Source of the DNA: JAMIFV01 sp035906055
Lineage (GTDB): Bacteria; Pseudomonadota; Alphaproteobacteria; Rickettsiales; JABCZZ01
Assembly (NCBI GenBank): GCA_035906055.1
Contig: JAMIFV010000015.1
Span: 1-53,483, forward strand
Length of the DNA: 53,483 bases
Direction: 5' to 3'
Shown: positions 1-6,742 of the stretch, one piece after another
Position numbering within the stretch: position 1 is the first letter of the stretch
How the letters are laid out: the number at the start of each line of letters is the position of its first letter
The notes under the pieces: model-generated
What the model was told of the DNA's origin: nothing
The model's input: only the letters and a program-made list of their open reading frames with translations
Databases searched by the model: none
Position numbers and translations under genes: made by a program

Positions 1-115
1 GGTGTCCCGATGCTCGCCAGCGATGCAGGCAATACGTGCATTTGTACGATTGAAGGCCGCGTTTCAGACCATTCTTTTTAGTCGAACTCCGGTGGCACTT
101 AGGACAGTTTTTGAT
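1..115 (-). CDS. Transposase N-terminus, partial
   Basis: This frame stays open to the window edge and encodes a zinc-ribbon N-terminus: a CPKC pair, then KKNGLKRGLQSYKC and CTYC followed by HRW. Such ribbons precede the DDE domain in IS1-, IS1595- and related transposases. A stop codon lies immediately upstream, and the nearest ATG (complement of 117-119) is one base out of frame across a run of five A, so expression would need a frameshift or an unusual start. The right window end carries the same arrangement. Confidence 0.7.
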   Translation of the reverse strand, partial: MKNCPKCHRSSTKKNGLKRGLQSYKCTYCLHRWRASGH

Positions 116-200
116 TCATTTCGTTTCAAACCATAGGTTAAAAGCATGATTCTAATACAATATATATCAAAAACAGCCCCCCATTTCTTTAATTATGCCT
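1..200 (-). mobile_element. Left terminus of an insertion sequence (inverted copy of window end)
   Basis: These 200 bases are the exact reverse complement of 53284-53483. The outermost 26 bases of the element (174-199) recur alone at 21830-21855 and look like the terminal inverted repeat. Inside it, reading leftwards off the window, lies the start of a transposase gene. The inner part of the element is outside the window, so neither the second inverted repeat nor a target duplication can be seen. The identical ends suggest a contig bounded by two copies of one IS. Confidence 0.85.
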
Positions 201-352
201 AGCTTTAGCTAAGCCCTTAGGCAAACCGAGGTGAGGGGGCACGTTTAAATTCACCCTCACCCAGCTACGGCTAAGCTGCTGCGCAGCTAAGCCTGCGCAA
301 CCCTCTCCCGCTTTGCAGGAGGGGGGGGATTTATGAGTCCTGAACCTAGAGC
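199..352. repeat. Dispersed intergenic repeat, copy 1 (about 150 bp)
   Basis: This block begins directly at the IS edge and reappears with small differences at 47571-47721. Shared landmarks in order are tagctttagctaagccctta, accgaggtgaggggg, ttcaccctcaccc, ggctaagctgctgcgcag, ctctcccgctttgcagga, ttatgagtcc and cctag. It contains several short self-complementary stretches and no convincing reading frame. The IS appears to have inserted next to, or into, this repeat. Confidence 0.75.
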
Positions 353-408
353 GTATACTCATCAATTACTACAATCTTTTTTATTCCATAACCAGAGGAT
401 GTATTCCC

Positions 409-591
409 ATGTCTGTTATTCCTGCACGCCCGGAACCTGCCGTTTCCGGTATCCAGTCCGCTGACGATACGGGCGGCGTTTATAAAGTAGTGTTACAGGA
501 TGGCACTATCCTGTGGGTTCCCAAGGATACGGACAACGCGGATTGCGCGCAGCTGCTTGCGTGGGCGAATGAAACGAATGTGGAGTTGTGA
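409..591 (+). CDS. Small hypothetical protein, prophage-like region
   Basis: This encodes 60 residues with no family I recognise. An AGAGGA ribosome binding site lies about nine bases before the ATG. The middle (GGVYKVVLQDGTILWVPKDT) reads like a short beta-rich module, and the C-terminus is acidic. It sits seven bases before the next small gene and has the same orientation as the following phage-type lysis genes, so it is probably part of the same prophage remnant. Function unknown. Confidence 0.55.
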   Translation: MSVIPARPEPAVSGIQSADDTGGVYKVVLQDGTILWVPKDTDNADCAQLLAWANETNVEL

Positions 592-598
592 GACAGCA

Positions 599-877
599 AT
601 GACCGATACACAGGATGTAAAAATAGCCGTGCTTGAGCGCGAACTGGCGGGCTTGCGCGAACAGCACAGGGAGCACAGGGAAGAGATCAAATCGGCACTG
701 GATAAAGTGGCGGGCGCGTTCTTTGACAACCTCAAGGAGATGCGCAACGACATCCGCAATATCTATGAATTCATCCACCAGAGCCGGGGCAGCATCGGCA
801 CGCTCATGATGGTGGCAAGCACCGTGGGCGGCGTAGTCGTCGCCGTGGTCTCGTGGGCGCTGGCGCGCTTCATTTAA
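599..877 (+). CDS. Small coiled-coil protein with C-terminal membrane anchor (phage type)
   Basis: This encodes 92 residues. The first 60 or so are a heptad-rich, charged helix (ERELAGLREQHREHREEI) and the last 25 form one hydrophobic segment (LMMVASTVGGVVVAVVSWAL). This layout matches small phage membrane proteins of the hemolysin XhlA/holin-associated type. I chose the ATG at 599 rather than a possible upstream start at 500, which would overlap the previous gene almost completely. The position before holin-like and spanin-like genes supports a prophage origin. The exact role is not determined. Confidence 0.6.
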   Translation: MTDTQDVKIAVLERELAGLREQHREHREEIKSALDKVAGAFFDNLKEMRNDIRNIYEFIHQSRGSIGTLMMVASTVGGVVVAVVSWALARFI

Positions 878-959
878 GGAGGTGGCCTTATATCAATCCA
901 TGCACGTTAGCCAGCAGGCAATTCCGGTGGAGGGCTAGGGCCTCCGGTGCAGCAAGTAG

Positions 960-1151
960 CGTACGTACATACATAGAAATAACCCATACACCTGCTGCTT
1001 TCGGGATTTAGGTTACAACGATGCAACAGGGCATCTGGAACTTTACAACGGTACGGAAGTGCTCAATAATGTGGGGCGCAATCCAGAGCGTGATCCAGAT
1101 CGAGATTATACTGGTAAAGCGGGACAGGTTTTATTCTGGCAATTAAAATGA
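960..1151 (+). pseudogene. Remnant of a Tae4-type peptidoglycan amidase (C-terminal end)
   Basis: One frame runs open from a stop at 957-959 to a TGA at 1149-1151 without a usable start codon. Its end contains GYNDATGHLELYNG, then RDYTGKAGQVLFWQLK. The order G-H-(L/I/V)-(D/E/T)-L-(W/Y)-N-G followed by a terminal FW motif is typical of Tae4-type amidases of type VI secretion and related phage-borne hydrolases, where this histidine is catalytic. The cysteine-bearing N-terminal half is missing. A strong GGAGGTGG site at 879-886 and short broken frames lie upstream, so the gene looks decayed. The stop overlaps the next ATG (ATGA). Confidence 0.5.
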
Positions 1152-1792
1152 AGTATGCACTTTGGATAATATGTTTGTGTGTTAATTTGCTTCCAATTGC
1201 GGCAGTAGCAGCGCCAGAGAAACAAGTGCTTTACAGTAAAAAATTTGTATATCCTGACCGAGTGGTTTCCGCGAGTATTACTTGTGAGAACCATTTGAAT
1301 AAATGTTACATTGGCACAGGCTCCTCGTTTCCAAATCTTAAGCCTCTATATCACAAAGATGTAATACGTTTGGAAGCCGAAACGATGGAAAAGGCGCTGC
1401 GAACAATAGTAGATCGTGGCGTTAAATTAGGGCGGTTGGGGGTGGTATACAAGCAGATCAGGGATATTGGCGCCAGAGACGCGTTGGCAAAATATGCGCG
1501 CGCTTCTAAAGAATGGCAGGCATATCGCTATGCAATCAATCATGGGCAGTCTCCAAAACACGGTTTACATACAATGGTAATAGATTTTATCAATCGGTCC
1601 GGCATTTACGATCCCTACAACAAAGTGCTGGCGAAATATGGAATGCGCATGGAAGCCACTAATGTGGAGAAAGTGATAAGTGACAGGTTCTCGAATCTGG
1701 GTATTACAGGGAAGGACGGAAAAGTTATAAAAGACAGAATCCCAGTTCCCGTTGATGCGATAATACAAATCAGCTTCTACGAGCTAAAATAA
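1148..1792 (+). CDS. Secreted protein of unknown function, coupled to the amidase remnant
   Basis: This encodes 214 residues starting with a clear signal peptide (MKYALWIICLCVNLLPIAAVAA), so the product should be periplasmic or exported. Two cysteines (CENHLNKC) soon after the cleavage site could form a disulfide. The rest is mixed alpha/beta with many Lys and Tyr, and the DNA is more AT-rich than the housekeeping genes. Its ATG overlaps the stop of the amidase-like remnant. Amidase effectors are commonly followed by a periplasmic immunity gene in just this way, so an immunity-like role is possible, but I recognise no Tai family signature. Confidence 0.6.
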   Translation: MKYALWIICLCVNLLPIAAVAAPEKQVLYSKKFVYPDRVVSASITCENHLNKCYIGTGSSFPNLKPLYHKDVIRLEAETMEKALRTIVDRGVKLGRLGVVYKQIRDIGARDALAKYARASKEWQAYRYAINHGQSPKHGLHTMVIDFINRSGIYDPYNKVLAKYGMRMEATNVEKVISDRFSNLGITGKDGKVIKDRIPVPVDAIIQISFYELK

Positions 1793-1817
1793 CAGTAGTA
1801 TTGTGCGATGCTTACTT

Positions 1818-1840
1818 GCCGCCTCCGGGCGGCTTTTTTT
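1818..1840 (+). terminator. Rho-independent terminator
   Basis: The hairpin GCCGCC-TCCG-GGCGGC is followed by seven T, 25 bases after the stop of the secreted protein. Stem-loops of this form are frequent between phage genes. Confidence 0.8.
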
Positions 1841-1863
1841 ATTTTCACCAACATTGAGGTTTT

Positions 1864-2175
1864 ATGGCTGACAATTTCACTCCGGGTGAGACGATTCCGC
1901 TCACCGCCACCACTTCCGGCGCGTCCGCATCTTTTGTGCTGGTACAGTCCGTCGCCTATACGGATTGCATGATCTCCAATGCGGGAAGCGCTCTTGCGTT
2001 CGTAGGATTCGGCAGCGCGCCCGCGCAGGCGCCGTCGCTGCTGGGAACCTCCAATGCCACCCCGGTGCCGCCGGGCGGGAGCATTGTATTGCGTAAGGGC
2101 ACGCACACGCAGTGCAGCGCCATCTGTGCCAGCGGCACGGTGCAGCTCTATTTTACCGCAGGGCAGGGGAGCTAG
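1864..2175 (+). CDS. Small phage-like structural or accessory protein
   Basis: This encodes 103 residues, rich in Ser, Ala, Thr and Gly with alternating hydrophobic residues, predicted to be all beta. Features such as AYTDCMISNAGSALAFVGFG and VPPGGSIVLRKGTHTQCSAI resemble small beta-sandwich proteins in prophage tail or lysis regions. It lies just after a phage-type terminator and seven bases before a holin-like gene. It has no signal peptide. I assign no function beyond phage-like. Confidence 0.5.
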   Translation: MADNFTPGETIPLTATTSGASASFVLVQSVAYTDCMISNAGSALAFVGFGSAPAQAPSLLGTSNATPVPPGGSIVLRKGTHTQCSAICASGTVQLYFTAGQGS

Positions 2176-2181
2176 GCGCAG

Positions 2182-2445
2182 ATGAAACGCCGCAAGATTC
2201 ATGTCTGTATGCACAGCAGCGGCAGGCAGGCGCTGGCGCATCCTTCCGTATGGGCGGGGTTTGCCGGTGTGCTGGCCAGTACGGGCGCGCAGCTCGCACA
2301 ACCCTATTCCACCATCTGTCTCATTGCCTCGGCGCTGTGCAGCTTTGCGGCCATACTTATCCGCACGCCGCAGCAGGGCGATGTAATGAAGATATCGGAG
2401 AATGTGTTTTATGATGTCACTACTGCTTGCAACGATAAGAAATAA
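2182..2445 (+). CDS. Holin-like small membrane protein
   Basis: This encodes 87 residues with a basic N-terminus, one or two hydrophobic segments (AGFAGVLASTGAQLAQ, then STICLIASALCSFAAILI) and a polar tail. Size, topology and position directly before an inner spanin match a phage holin, the protein that permeabilises the inner membrane at lysis. The gene overlaps the next one by 35 bases in another frame, which is common in lysis cassettes. The family match is by layout only. Confidence 0.5.
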   Translation: MKRRKIHVCMHSSGRQALAHPSVWAGFAGVLASTGAQLAQPYSTICLIASALCSFAAILIRTPQQGDVMKISENVFYDVTTACNDKK

Positions 2446-2818
2446 CCTGCCGGTTGCGGCGTTGGCAGTGTTGTTTATGCTTGCGGGAGGCTACGGCTAC
2501 TGGCTGCGGTGTGAACTGGCCACGCGGGAGGCTCAGCTGGAGGAGGCCAGAGTCAGGGCGGCTTCGCTTGAACGCTCCAACGTATCGCTGCTGGTGGCAT
2601 TAAAGCAGCAAAATGCAGCTGTGACAGAACTGACAAAACGGTCGGAAGCTAAGATGCAGCAGGCGGCCGCTTTAAGGTCGTCTGCGCAGCATAAATCGTT
2701 GGCGGTGCAGAAAGCCGCAGAGAGGCTCCTACGTTTTGAGCCCGCAGGCGCAACGCAGTGCGAACAGATAAAAGCACTGGTGGGATTCTCGCGGGAACTA
2801 TACCATCGAGATAGATAG
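2411..2818 (+). CDS. Inner-membrane spanin (Rz-like)
   Basis: This encodes 135 residues from the ATG at 2411, which lies ten bases after GGAG; an ATG at 2402 is too close to it. One N-terminal membrane helix (LPVAALAVLFMLAGGYGYWL) is followed by a long coiled coil of Glu, Ala, Arg and Gln heptads and a C-terminal CEQIKALVGFSRELY segment. This is the layout of Rz or LysB inner spanins, which pair with an outer-membrane lipoprotein to fuse the membranes in phage lysis. The likely partner is the lipoprotein at 3263-3532. The last 21 bases overlap the convergent gene on the other strand. Confidence 0.65.
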   Translation: MMSLLLATIRNNLPVAALAVLFMLAGGYGYWLRCELATREAQLEEARVRAASLERSNVSLLVALKQQNAAVTELTKRSEAKMQQAAALRSSAQHKSLAVQKAAERLLRFEPAGATQCEQIKALVGFSRELYHRDR

Positions 2819-3199
2819 CACGCTGATAATGACAGCGACCACGGTAAAGAACGTTACATAGACGATAAGCATGCCCAGCACGCAGACCTCGGCGGTGCTG
2901 TGGGTCTTCCTGCAATGTGAGATGATGAACAGGGCAAGGCTGGACGCAAGTGCGCCCAGAATGCCGGTGCTGATAAGCAGCGCTTTCGAAGGGCAGAATA
3001 CTGCCAGTATAAGACATATATTGGTGATTATAAGGTTGATCAGCAGCGAAACCATCTGAATGCGCAGGATGCCCATGAGGTTGAGGTGCTTGCCGCTCAG
3101 GCCGCTGCTCATTGTATATCCGCGCCGTTTGCTGTTCATGGGCGGCTGCGTGGGCAACGCTGCAATAGTGTGCAGGGTATGATGGCTCATCGTTTGCAT
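2798..3199 (-). CDS. Membrane protein of unknown function
   Basis: This encodes 133 residues. After a polar N-terminus it has about three membrane segments: MVSLLINLIITNICLILAVF, LLISTGILGALASSLALFII and LGMLIVYVTFFTVVAVIISV. It reads against the neighbouring prophage genes and its 3' end overlaps the inner spanin. It separates the two spanin genes, which are normally adjacent or nested. I recognise no family. ATG codons at codon 1 or codon 4 are both possible. Confidence 0.5.
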   Translation of the reverse strand: MQTMSHHTLHTIAALPTQPPMNSKRRGYTMSSGLSGKHLNLMGILRIQMVSLLINLIITNICLILAVFCPSKALLISTGILGALASSLALFIISHCRKTHSTAEVCVLGMLIVYVTFFTVVAVIISVLSISMV

Positions 3200-3262
3200 A
3201 ACAACCCTTGAAAATGATCTTAATAATTTAACGCATTTTAGTTAAAAAATAGTAAAAGAATA

Positions 3263-3532
3263 ATGTTTCATATTAATACAGTGATATTCCTGACCGTTAC
3301 AGCTGTTCTGGTTGCATGCAAGACGGCAGAGCCAGTGCCAGTTGAAGTGGTGACTGTACCCGTTCCGGTTGCGGTGCCCTGTGTGGAGTCCCTGCCGCAG
3401 CATCCTCCATGGCAGGTGGAATGGACTGAAGGTATGGGCGATGTCCACTTTATAAAACAGGTGATGCATGATGCGCTTATTGCCAGGGGATATATTGCCG
3501 AACTGGAAGCGGTGCTTTTGGCCTGTAAGTAA
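3263..3532 (+). CDS. Outer-membrane spanin-like lipoprotein (Rz1-like)
   Basis: This encodes 89 residues with a lipoprotein signal sequence ending in the lipobox LVAC (Cys19). A Pro/Val-rich stretch follows (VPVPVAVPCVESLPQHPP), as in Rz1-type outer spanins, then a short helical tail. Phage outer spanins are small proline-rich lipoproteins that bind the inner spanin across the periplasm. The inner spanin candidate lies 450 bases upstream with an antisense gene between, so this may be a rearranged lysis cassette. It is followed by a perfect palindromic terminator. Confidence 0.55.
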   Translation: MFHINTVIFLTVTAVLVACKTAEPVPVEVVTVPVPVAVPCVESLPQHPPWQVEWTEGMGDVHFIKQVMHDALIARGYIAELEAVLLACK

Positions 3533-3554
3533 AATCATGAGCATCAATATAATT

Positions 3555-3582
3555 AAAGCCTCTCCCTTAAGGGAGAGGCTTT
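3555..3582. terminator. Bidirectional terminator, perfect 28-bp palindrome
   Basis: A perfect palindrome is centred on TTAA (stem AAAGCCTCTCCC), with A residues on the left and T residues on the right. It lies between two convergent genes (3263-3532 and 3587-3982) and can serve both directions. Confidence 0.85.
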
Positions 3583-3586
3583 TGTG

Positions 3587-3982
3587 TTATTCAGTCACTT
3601 CTTCCATGATGTAACGCATGACCGCTTTACGGTAACGCTTGTGCGGGCGCAGGCGTACCACGGTCTCCACATGCATATTCATAAGCAAAACAGCCATTTC
3701 TGGCAGGGTAAGGCTATGTGCGTGCAGGCAGGAATAAAGCCCTTGCATGAGCACTTCGCTTTCCCAGTGCTTTCCCAGTATGCTCAGTATGATGTGGAAT
3801 TCTGCCAGCGGCTTATTGCCTGACAGGGGCGCATGCCGGATGGCTTCAAGCACCACCTGCAGTTCTTTGGGGCTGGCATTGTCATTGGCGGCAAATAATA
3901 AGGTGATGCCTTCATCCCTAAGGTAGCCGGAGAGTCTTTCGGTAATTTCTTCTTTTACGGTATCGATCAGTTCATTACGCAT
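3587..3982 (-). CDS. Conserved-looking hypothetical protein
   Basis: This encodes 131 residues from the ATG at 3982; a TTG seven codons upstream is a weaker alternative. The protein is mostly helical, soluble and without signal peptide, with a His/Arg-rich C-terminal part (VVRLRPHKRYRKAVMRYIMEE). Its codon use is balanced and it ends at the strong palindromic terminator. No motif lets me assign a family. Confidence 0.55.
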   Translation of the reverse strand: MRNELIDTVKEEITERLSGYLRDEGITLLFAANDNASPKELQVVLEAIRHAPLSGNKPLAEFHIILSILGKHWESEVLMQGLYSCLHAHSLTLPEMAVLLMNMHVETVVRLRPHKRYRKAVMRYIMEEVTE

Positions 3983-4292
3983 GGCACAGCTTTCAAATTT
4001 CAAAAATGTACAACTTACTTACCTGTGGATTACAGTCGCCACTACCTGTGCGCGTAAAGGCATAGTAGGAACCAATTATTAATTAAATGTTAATTTAGTA
4101 AAATTTTGATTGCACAAAAACTTTTATAACAACTTTTTGGTGCTTTTGTAAATATTATTAAATAACAATAGAATATAAGATTAATTTATTCATGGGAAGC
4201 TAGGATGCAATTATTTATCCTAAAAAATTAACGATGCTGTTAATAAATAAGGGTATACTGAGGCGATAGTGAATATTGCCTTCAGAGGATAT
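3983..4292. other. AT-rich divergent intergenic region
   Basis: About 300 bases between divergent genes hold no credible reading frame. The stretch from about 4070 to 4260 is strongly AT-rich (for example ttaattaaatgttaattta) and probably contains promoters for both neighbours. I see no clear operator or RNA structure. Confidence 0.5.
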
Positions 4293-4688
4293 ATGTCGCC
4301 TGCCAATGTGAATATCGAAAAGCGGATGGAAAGCCTGGATTCGTGCTTTCAGGTTATTGCATCGTTCATCGATGCGCTGCAGAAGAACTTCAAGGAAGAC
4401 ACGATGTATGCCTATCCCTTACTGCCTTCGCAGACCAACACCATGTTCGCGCTGGATGAAGAAGTGGCGGTGAAGATGAAGTCCTATATCTGCGCACTGA
4501 TGCGCGAGGCATGCGGCTTCAATGATGAAGAGTTTCATATCCTTCAGCGCCCTTGCGCCGATGAGGGCGGGCTTTACAAGCTCAGGCTTGAGTTCAAGCG
4601 TGGTATGGATTTCGAGCTCATCCGTGAGCTTTCGGAAAAAACGCAGAGGCTTGAAGAACGTCTTATCCAGACCAAGGCTGCTCGGTAA
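4293..4688 (+). CDS. Hypothetical soluble protein
   Basis: This encodes 131 residues from the ATG at 4293, which follows AGAGGA; an upstream GTG at 4269 is possible. The protein is helical and mixed-charge, with a C-terminal amphipathic helix (FELIRELSEKTQRLEERLIQ) that may dimerise. There is no signal peptide or membrane segment. I do not recognise a family. It is convergent with the VirB2-like operon. Confidence 0.5.
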   Translation: MSPANVNIEKRMESLDSCFQVIASFIDALQKNFKEDTMYAYPLLPSQTNTMFALDEEVAVKMKSYICALMREACGFNDEEFHILQRPCADEGGLYKLRLEFKRGMDFELIRELSEKTQRLEERLIQTKAAR

Positions 4689-4749
4689 GGAATGAGAGCC
4701 TGTACCAGATAACACATAATCGTCTTGAAGCCCCCCCCAATGCTTTAGT

Positions 4750-6159
4750 CTAGCGAAAATTTGTGGCCGCAAATATCGTATTAAGCGCGCTGCATGCTGG
4801 GTCGGCTGCTATGGGAGGCAACTGCAATTTATTTGGCAATACGCACACATCCACTGCCAGTGTCAGGTAAAATACGATCTGCGGAGCACCAAAGGTAATA
4901 GCGATGCCGATTGCAGTCACCAGTGCTGCGTGATAGCTGACCTTGCCGATCATGGCGCCGAAGCCCAGCATGATGATGGAGCAGGATGCAAGCGCCTTAC
5001 CCACAGGGCCGGTGATGATGCTATGAATATCACAGAGCACTCTCTCAATTGGTCCAAGGGTGCCTGGTATTGACCACTGCAACAGCGCATTGGAACATGA
5101 AGACGATGTTGAACCGGGAAGAAGGATTGTCAATATCTGGTGCGAGCCGAACACGCAGGCGATGCCCACCATCACCACCACGGCATACTGCCAGGAGATA
5201 CGTCCAAGCATGGCAAGAAAACCCATGATGATAACCGCAAGTGTGGCCATCATCTTGCCCGCTGTGCCCTGCAATATCATGAGGTACTGGCAGACCACGA
5301 ATTCCGGCGTTACTCCTGAAAGCACCGCGGCCATAAGCTGGCTTGCCGTAGGAGTTCCGCCACCGCTAAGTAGATTGGAAACTGAACCCAAGATGCCAGA
5401 TACTTGCAAGTTGCAGTCTCGCGGATCTATCCAAACCGCATGAACTATGCTTGCGGCACCAAATATCAGGCCAATACCTGTTGCCAGCACCACAGCCTGA
5501 GGCCAGGAAACCCTGCCAAATAATGCTGCTAAGCCAAGGAATAATACAAACAGGCTTCCGATACCGGCAGCAAGTTCACCTTGGATGGTATTGACAAGCT
5601 TCACCATCAAGCCGCAGGCTGGATTAAGTGGAGTGACCAGAAAACTTACATTGGCCGGTACTATGCTTGTTATGGTAGCTGCAAGGCCTCCCCCAAAAGG
5701 CATGGAGCAGGTGATAGCATCCGGGGTTACGATTTGTCCCTGATTTCCGATCACGATCATGTTCATGATCGCGACGCATCCAAACACCAGAGCGACACCG
5801 GCAGAGATAATCAGGCCCTGACCCCAACTGATCTTGCCGAACAGCGCGGCAATGCCCGCCACGATAATAGCGATGGTGCAGATGGCTTTACCGGTAAAGC
5901 CGGTGGCATGATGCACAACCACATAAAATACATGCGTTACAGGGTCGATGCGATCTTCATCGCCTGAAACAGTTGGCACCGAGCTGGCGGGATCGGGAGT
6001 ATTGCTGGGGTTGATATATCCGGCATATCCTGCAAGAGCCGCATCCGGTAACAGGGATATGATGGCAAGTACGGCATAAAAAACAATTACGGCTATAGAG
6101 AACTGTACGTGCAGCGATGTATCCATGCTACGAATATAACCGGAATTATGCTTGGCCAT
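4750..6159 (-). CDS. Four tandem VirB2/TrbC pilin-like domains in one protein
   Basis: This encodes 469 residues. After an N-terminal hydrophobic segment it holds four repeats near residues 78-137, 185-244, 290-347 and 367-426. Each has the VirB2/TrbC pattern: G..GK, a first membrane helix, a short GK(I/V)SW- or GR(I/V)SW-type cytoplasmic loop, then a second helix ending in GIA..FG. Each repeat is followed by a linker with two cysteines. The tail (DPACSAL) resembles the lead-in of repeat 2 (NPACGLM), as if a fifth unit were cut off. VirB2 is normally a single-domain pilin of about 100 residues that forms the type IV secretion pilus. No other T4SS gene is visible here. Cleavage into single pilins or use as one membrane protein are both possible. 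Confidence 0.75.
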   Translation of the reverse strand: MAKHNSGYIRSMDTSLHVQFSIAVIVFYAVLAIISLLPDAALAGYAGYINPSNTPDPASSVPTVSGDEDRIDPVTHVFYVVVHHATGFTGKAICTIAIIVAGIAALFGKISWGQGLIISAGVALVFGCVAIMNMIVIGNQGQIVTPDAITCSMPFGGGLAATITSIVPANVSFLVTPLNPACGLMVKLVNTIQGELAAGIGSLFVLFLGLAALFGRVSWPQAVVLATGIGLIFGAASIVHAVWIDPRDCNLQVSGILGSVSNLLSGGGTPTASQLMAAVLSGVTPEFVVCQYLMILQGTAGKMMATLAVIIMGFLAMLGRISWQYAVVVMVGIACVFGSHQILTILLPGSTSSSCSNALLQWSIPGTLGPIERVLCDIHSIITGPVGKALASCSIIMLGFGAMIGKVSYHAALVTAIGIAITFGAPQIVFYLTLAVDVCVLPNKLQLPPIAADPACSALNTIFAATNFR

Positions 6160-6440
6160 TATTCATGCCTTTCGTTATAAATAAGCATTGCAAGAGTAAT
6201 CGTTTTGATCAGAAGGGCGAGGGTAAAGATAGCTAGCCCTATCATGAAGCCCAACCTGCCAATTATACCGCCGGCGGTTACCGAAATCATACCGCCGCTC
6301 ATTACCAGTAGTATGCCGATTATCATGAACATGCCTGACGTCCATTGCCTCTTGGGTCTTTTGGTCTTTACGCCGCTGCCCGTGAGTACGGTGTTAACCG
6401 GGGTAAACTCATCGCCTTTACTGTTATTTTGTGCTTCCAT
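6159..6440 (-). CDS. Small two-helix membrane protein, first gene of the VirB2-like operon
   Basis: This encodes 93 residues. A polar, basic N-terminus (KTKRPKRQW) is followed by two membrane segments (MFMIIGILLVMSGGMISV and LGFMIGLAIFTLALLIKTIT). Its stop codon overlaps the start of the four-domain VirB2-like gene (TAATG), so the two should be translated together. It is near the size of VirB3, the inner-membrane partner of VirB2, but I see no VirB3 motif. It could be an assembly partner. Family unassigned. Confidence 0.6.
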   Translation of the reverse strand: MEAQNNSKGDEFTPVNTVLTGSGVKTKRPKRQWTSGMFMIIGILLVMSGGMISVTAGGIIGRLGFMIGLAIFTLALLIKTITLAMLIYNERHE

Positions 6441-6742
6441 AACGTTTTCGTTAAGTGCGTGGTTGCGTAAATGTAGTTAATTATATACCGCAGATGTTTT
6501 TAATATCAATTTTATTCAATTGTATGCTTCTTAATTAATAGCATAATCCTGCTCATCTTTCAACGATGTGCTAGGAGGGCTGTCGTAGCTGCCAGACAGC
6601 ATCATACGATTGTATTTGCTGCTTCAACAGCATTTAAAAACCACTCTTTAGTAAAGCTGTCATAAATAATTCATAATCAGCTAAAGTGCGGATAAAAAAC
6701 AAGCAGTTAATCAGAAATTAACTACTTGGGCCGCAGCAAAAA
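6441..6742. other. AT-rich intergenic region upstream of the VirB2-like operon
   Basis: About 300 bases lie between the start of the small membrane protein and the end of the efflux operon, both on the minus strand. The sequence is AT-rich, with one weak inverted repeat (gctgtc...gacagc near 6580-6601). No credible gene is seen. A promoter for the VirB2-like operon is expected here. Confidence 0.5.

Noticed and set aside
6579..6601. Inverted repeat gctgtc/gacagc as a terminator
   Set aside because: The stem is only six base pairs with a long loop and no T run, so it gives no support as a terminator.
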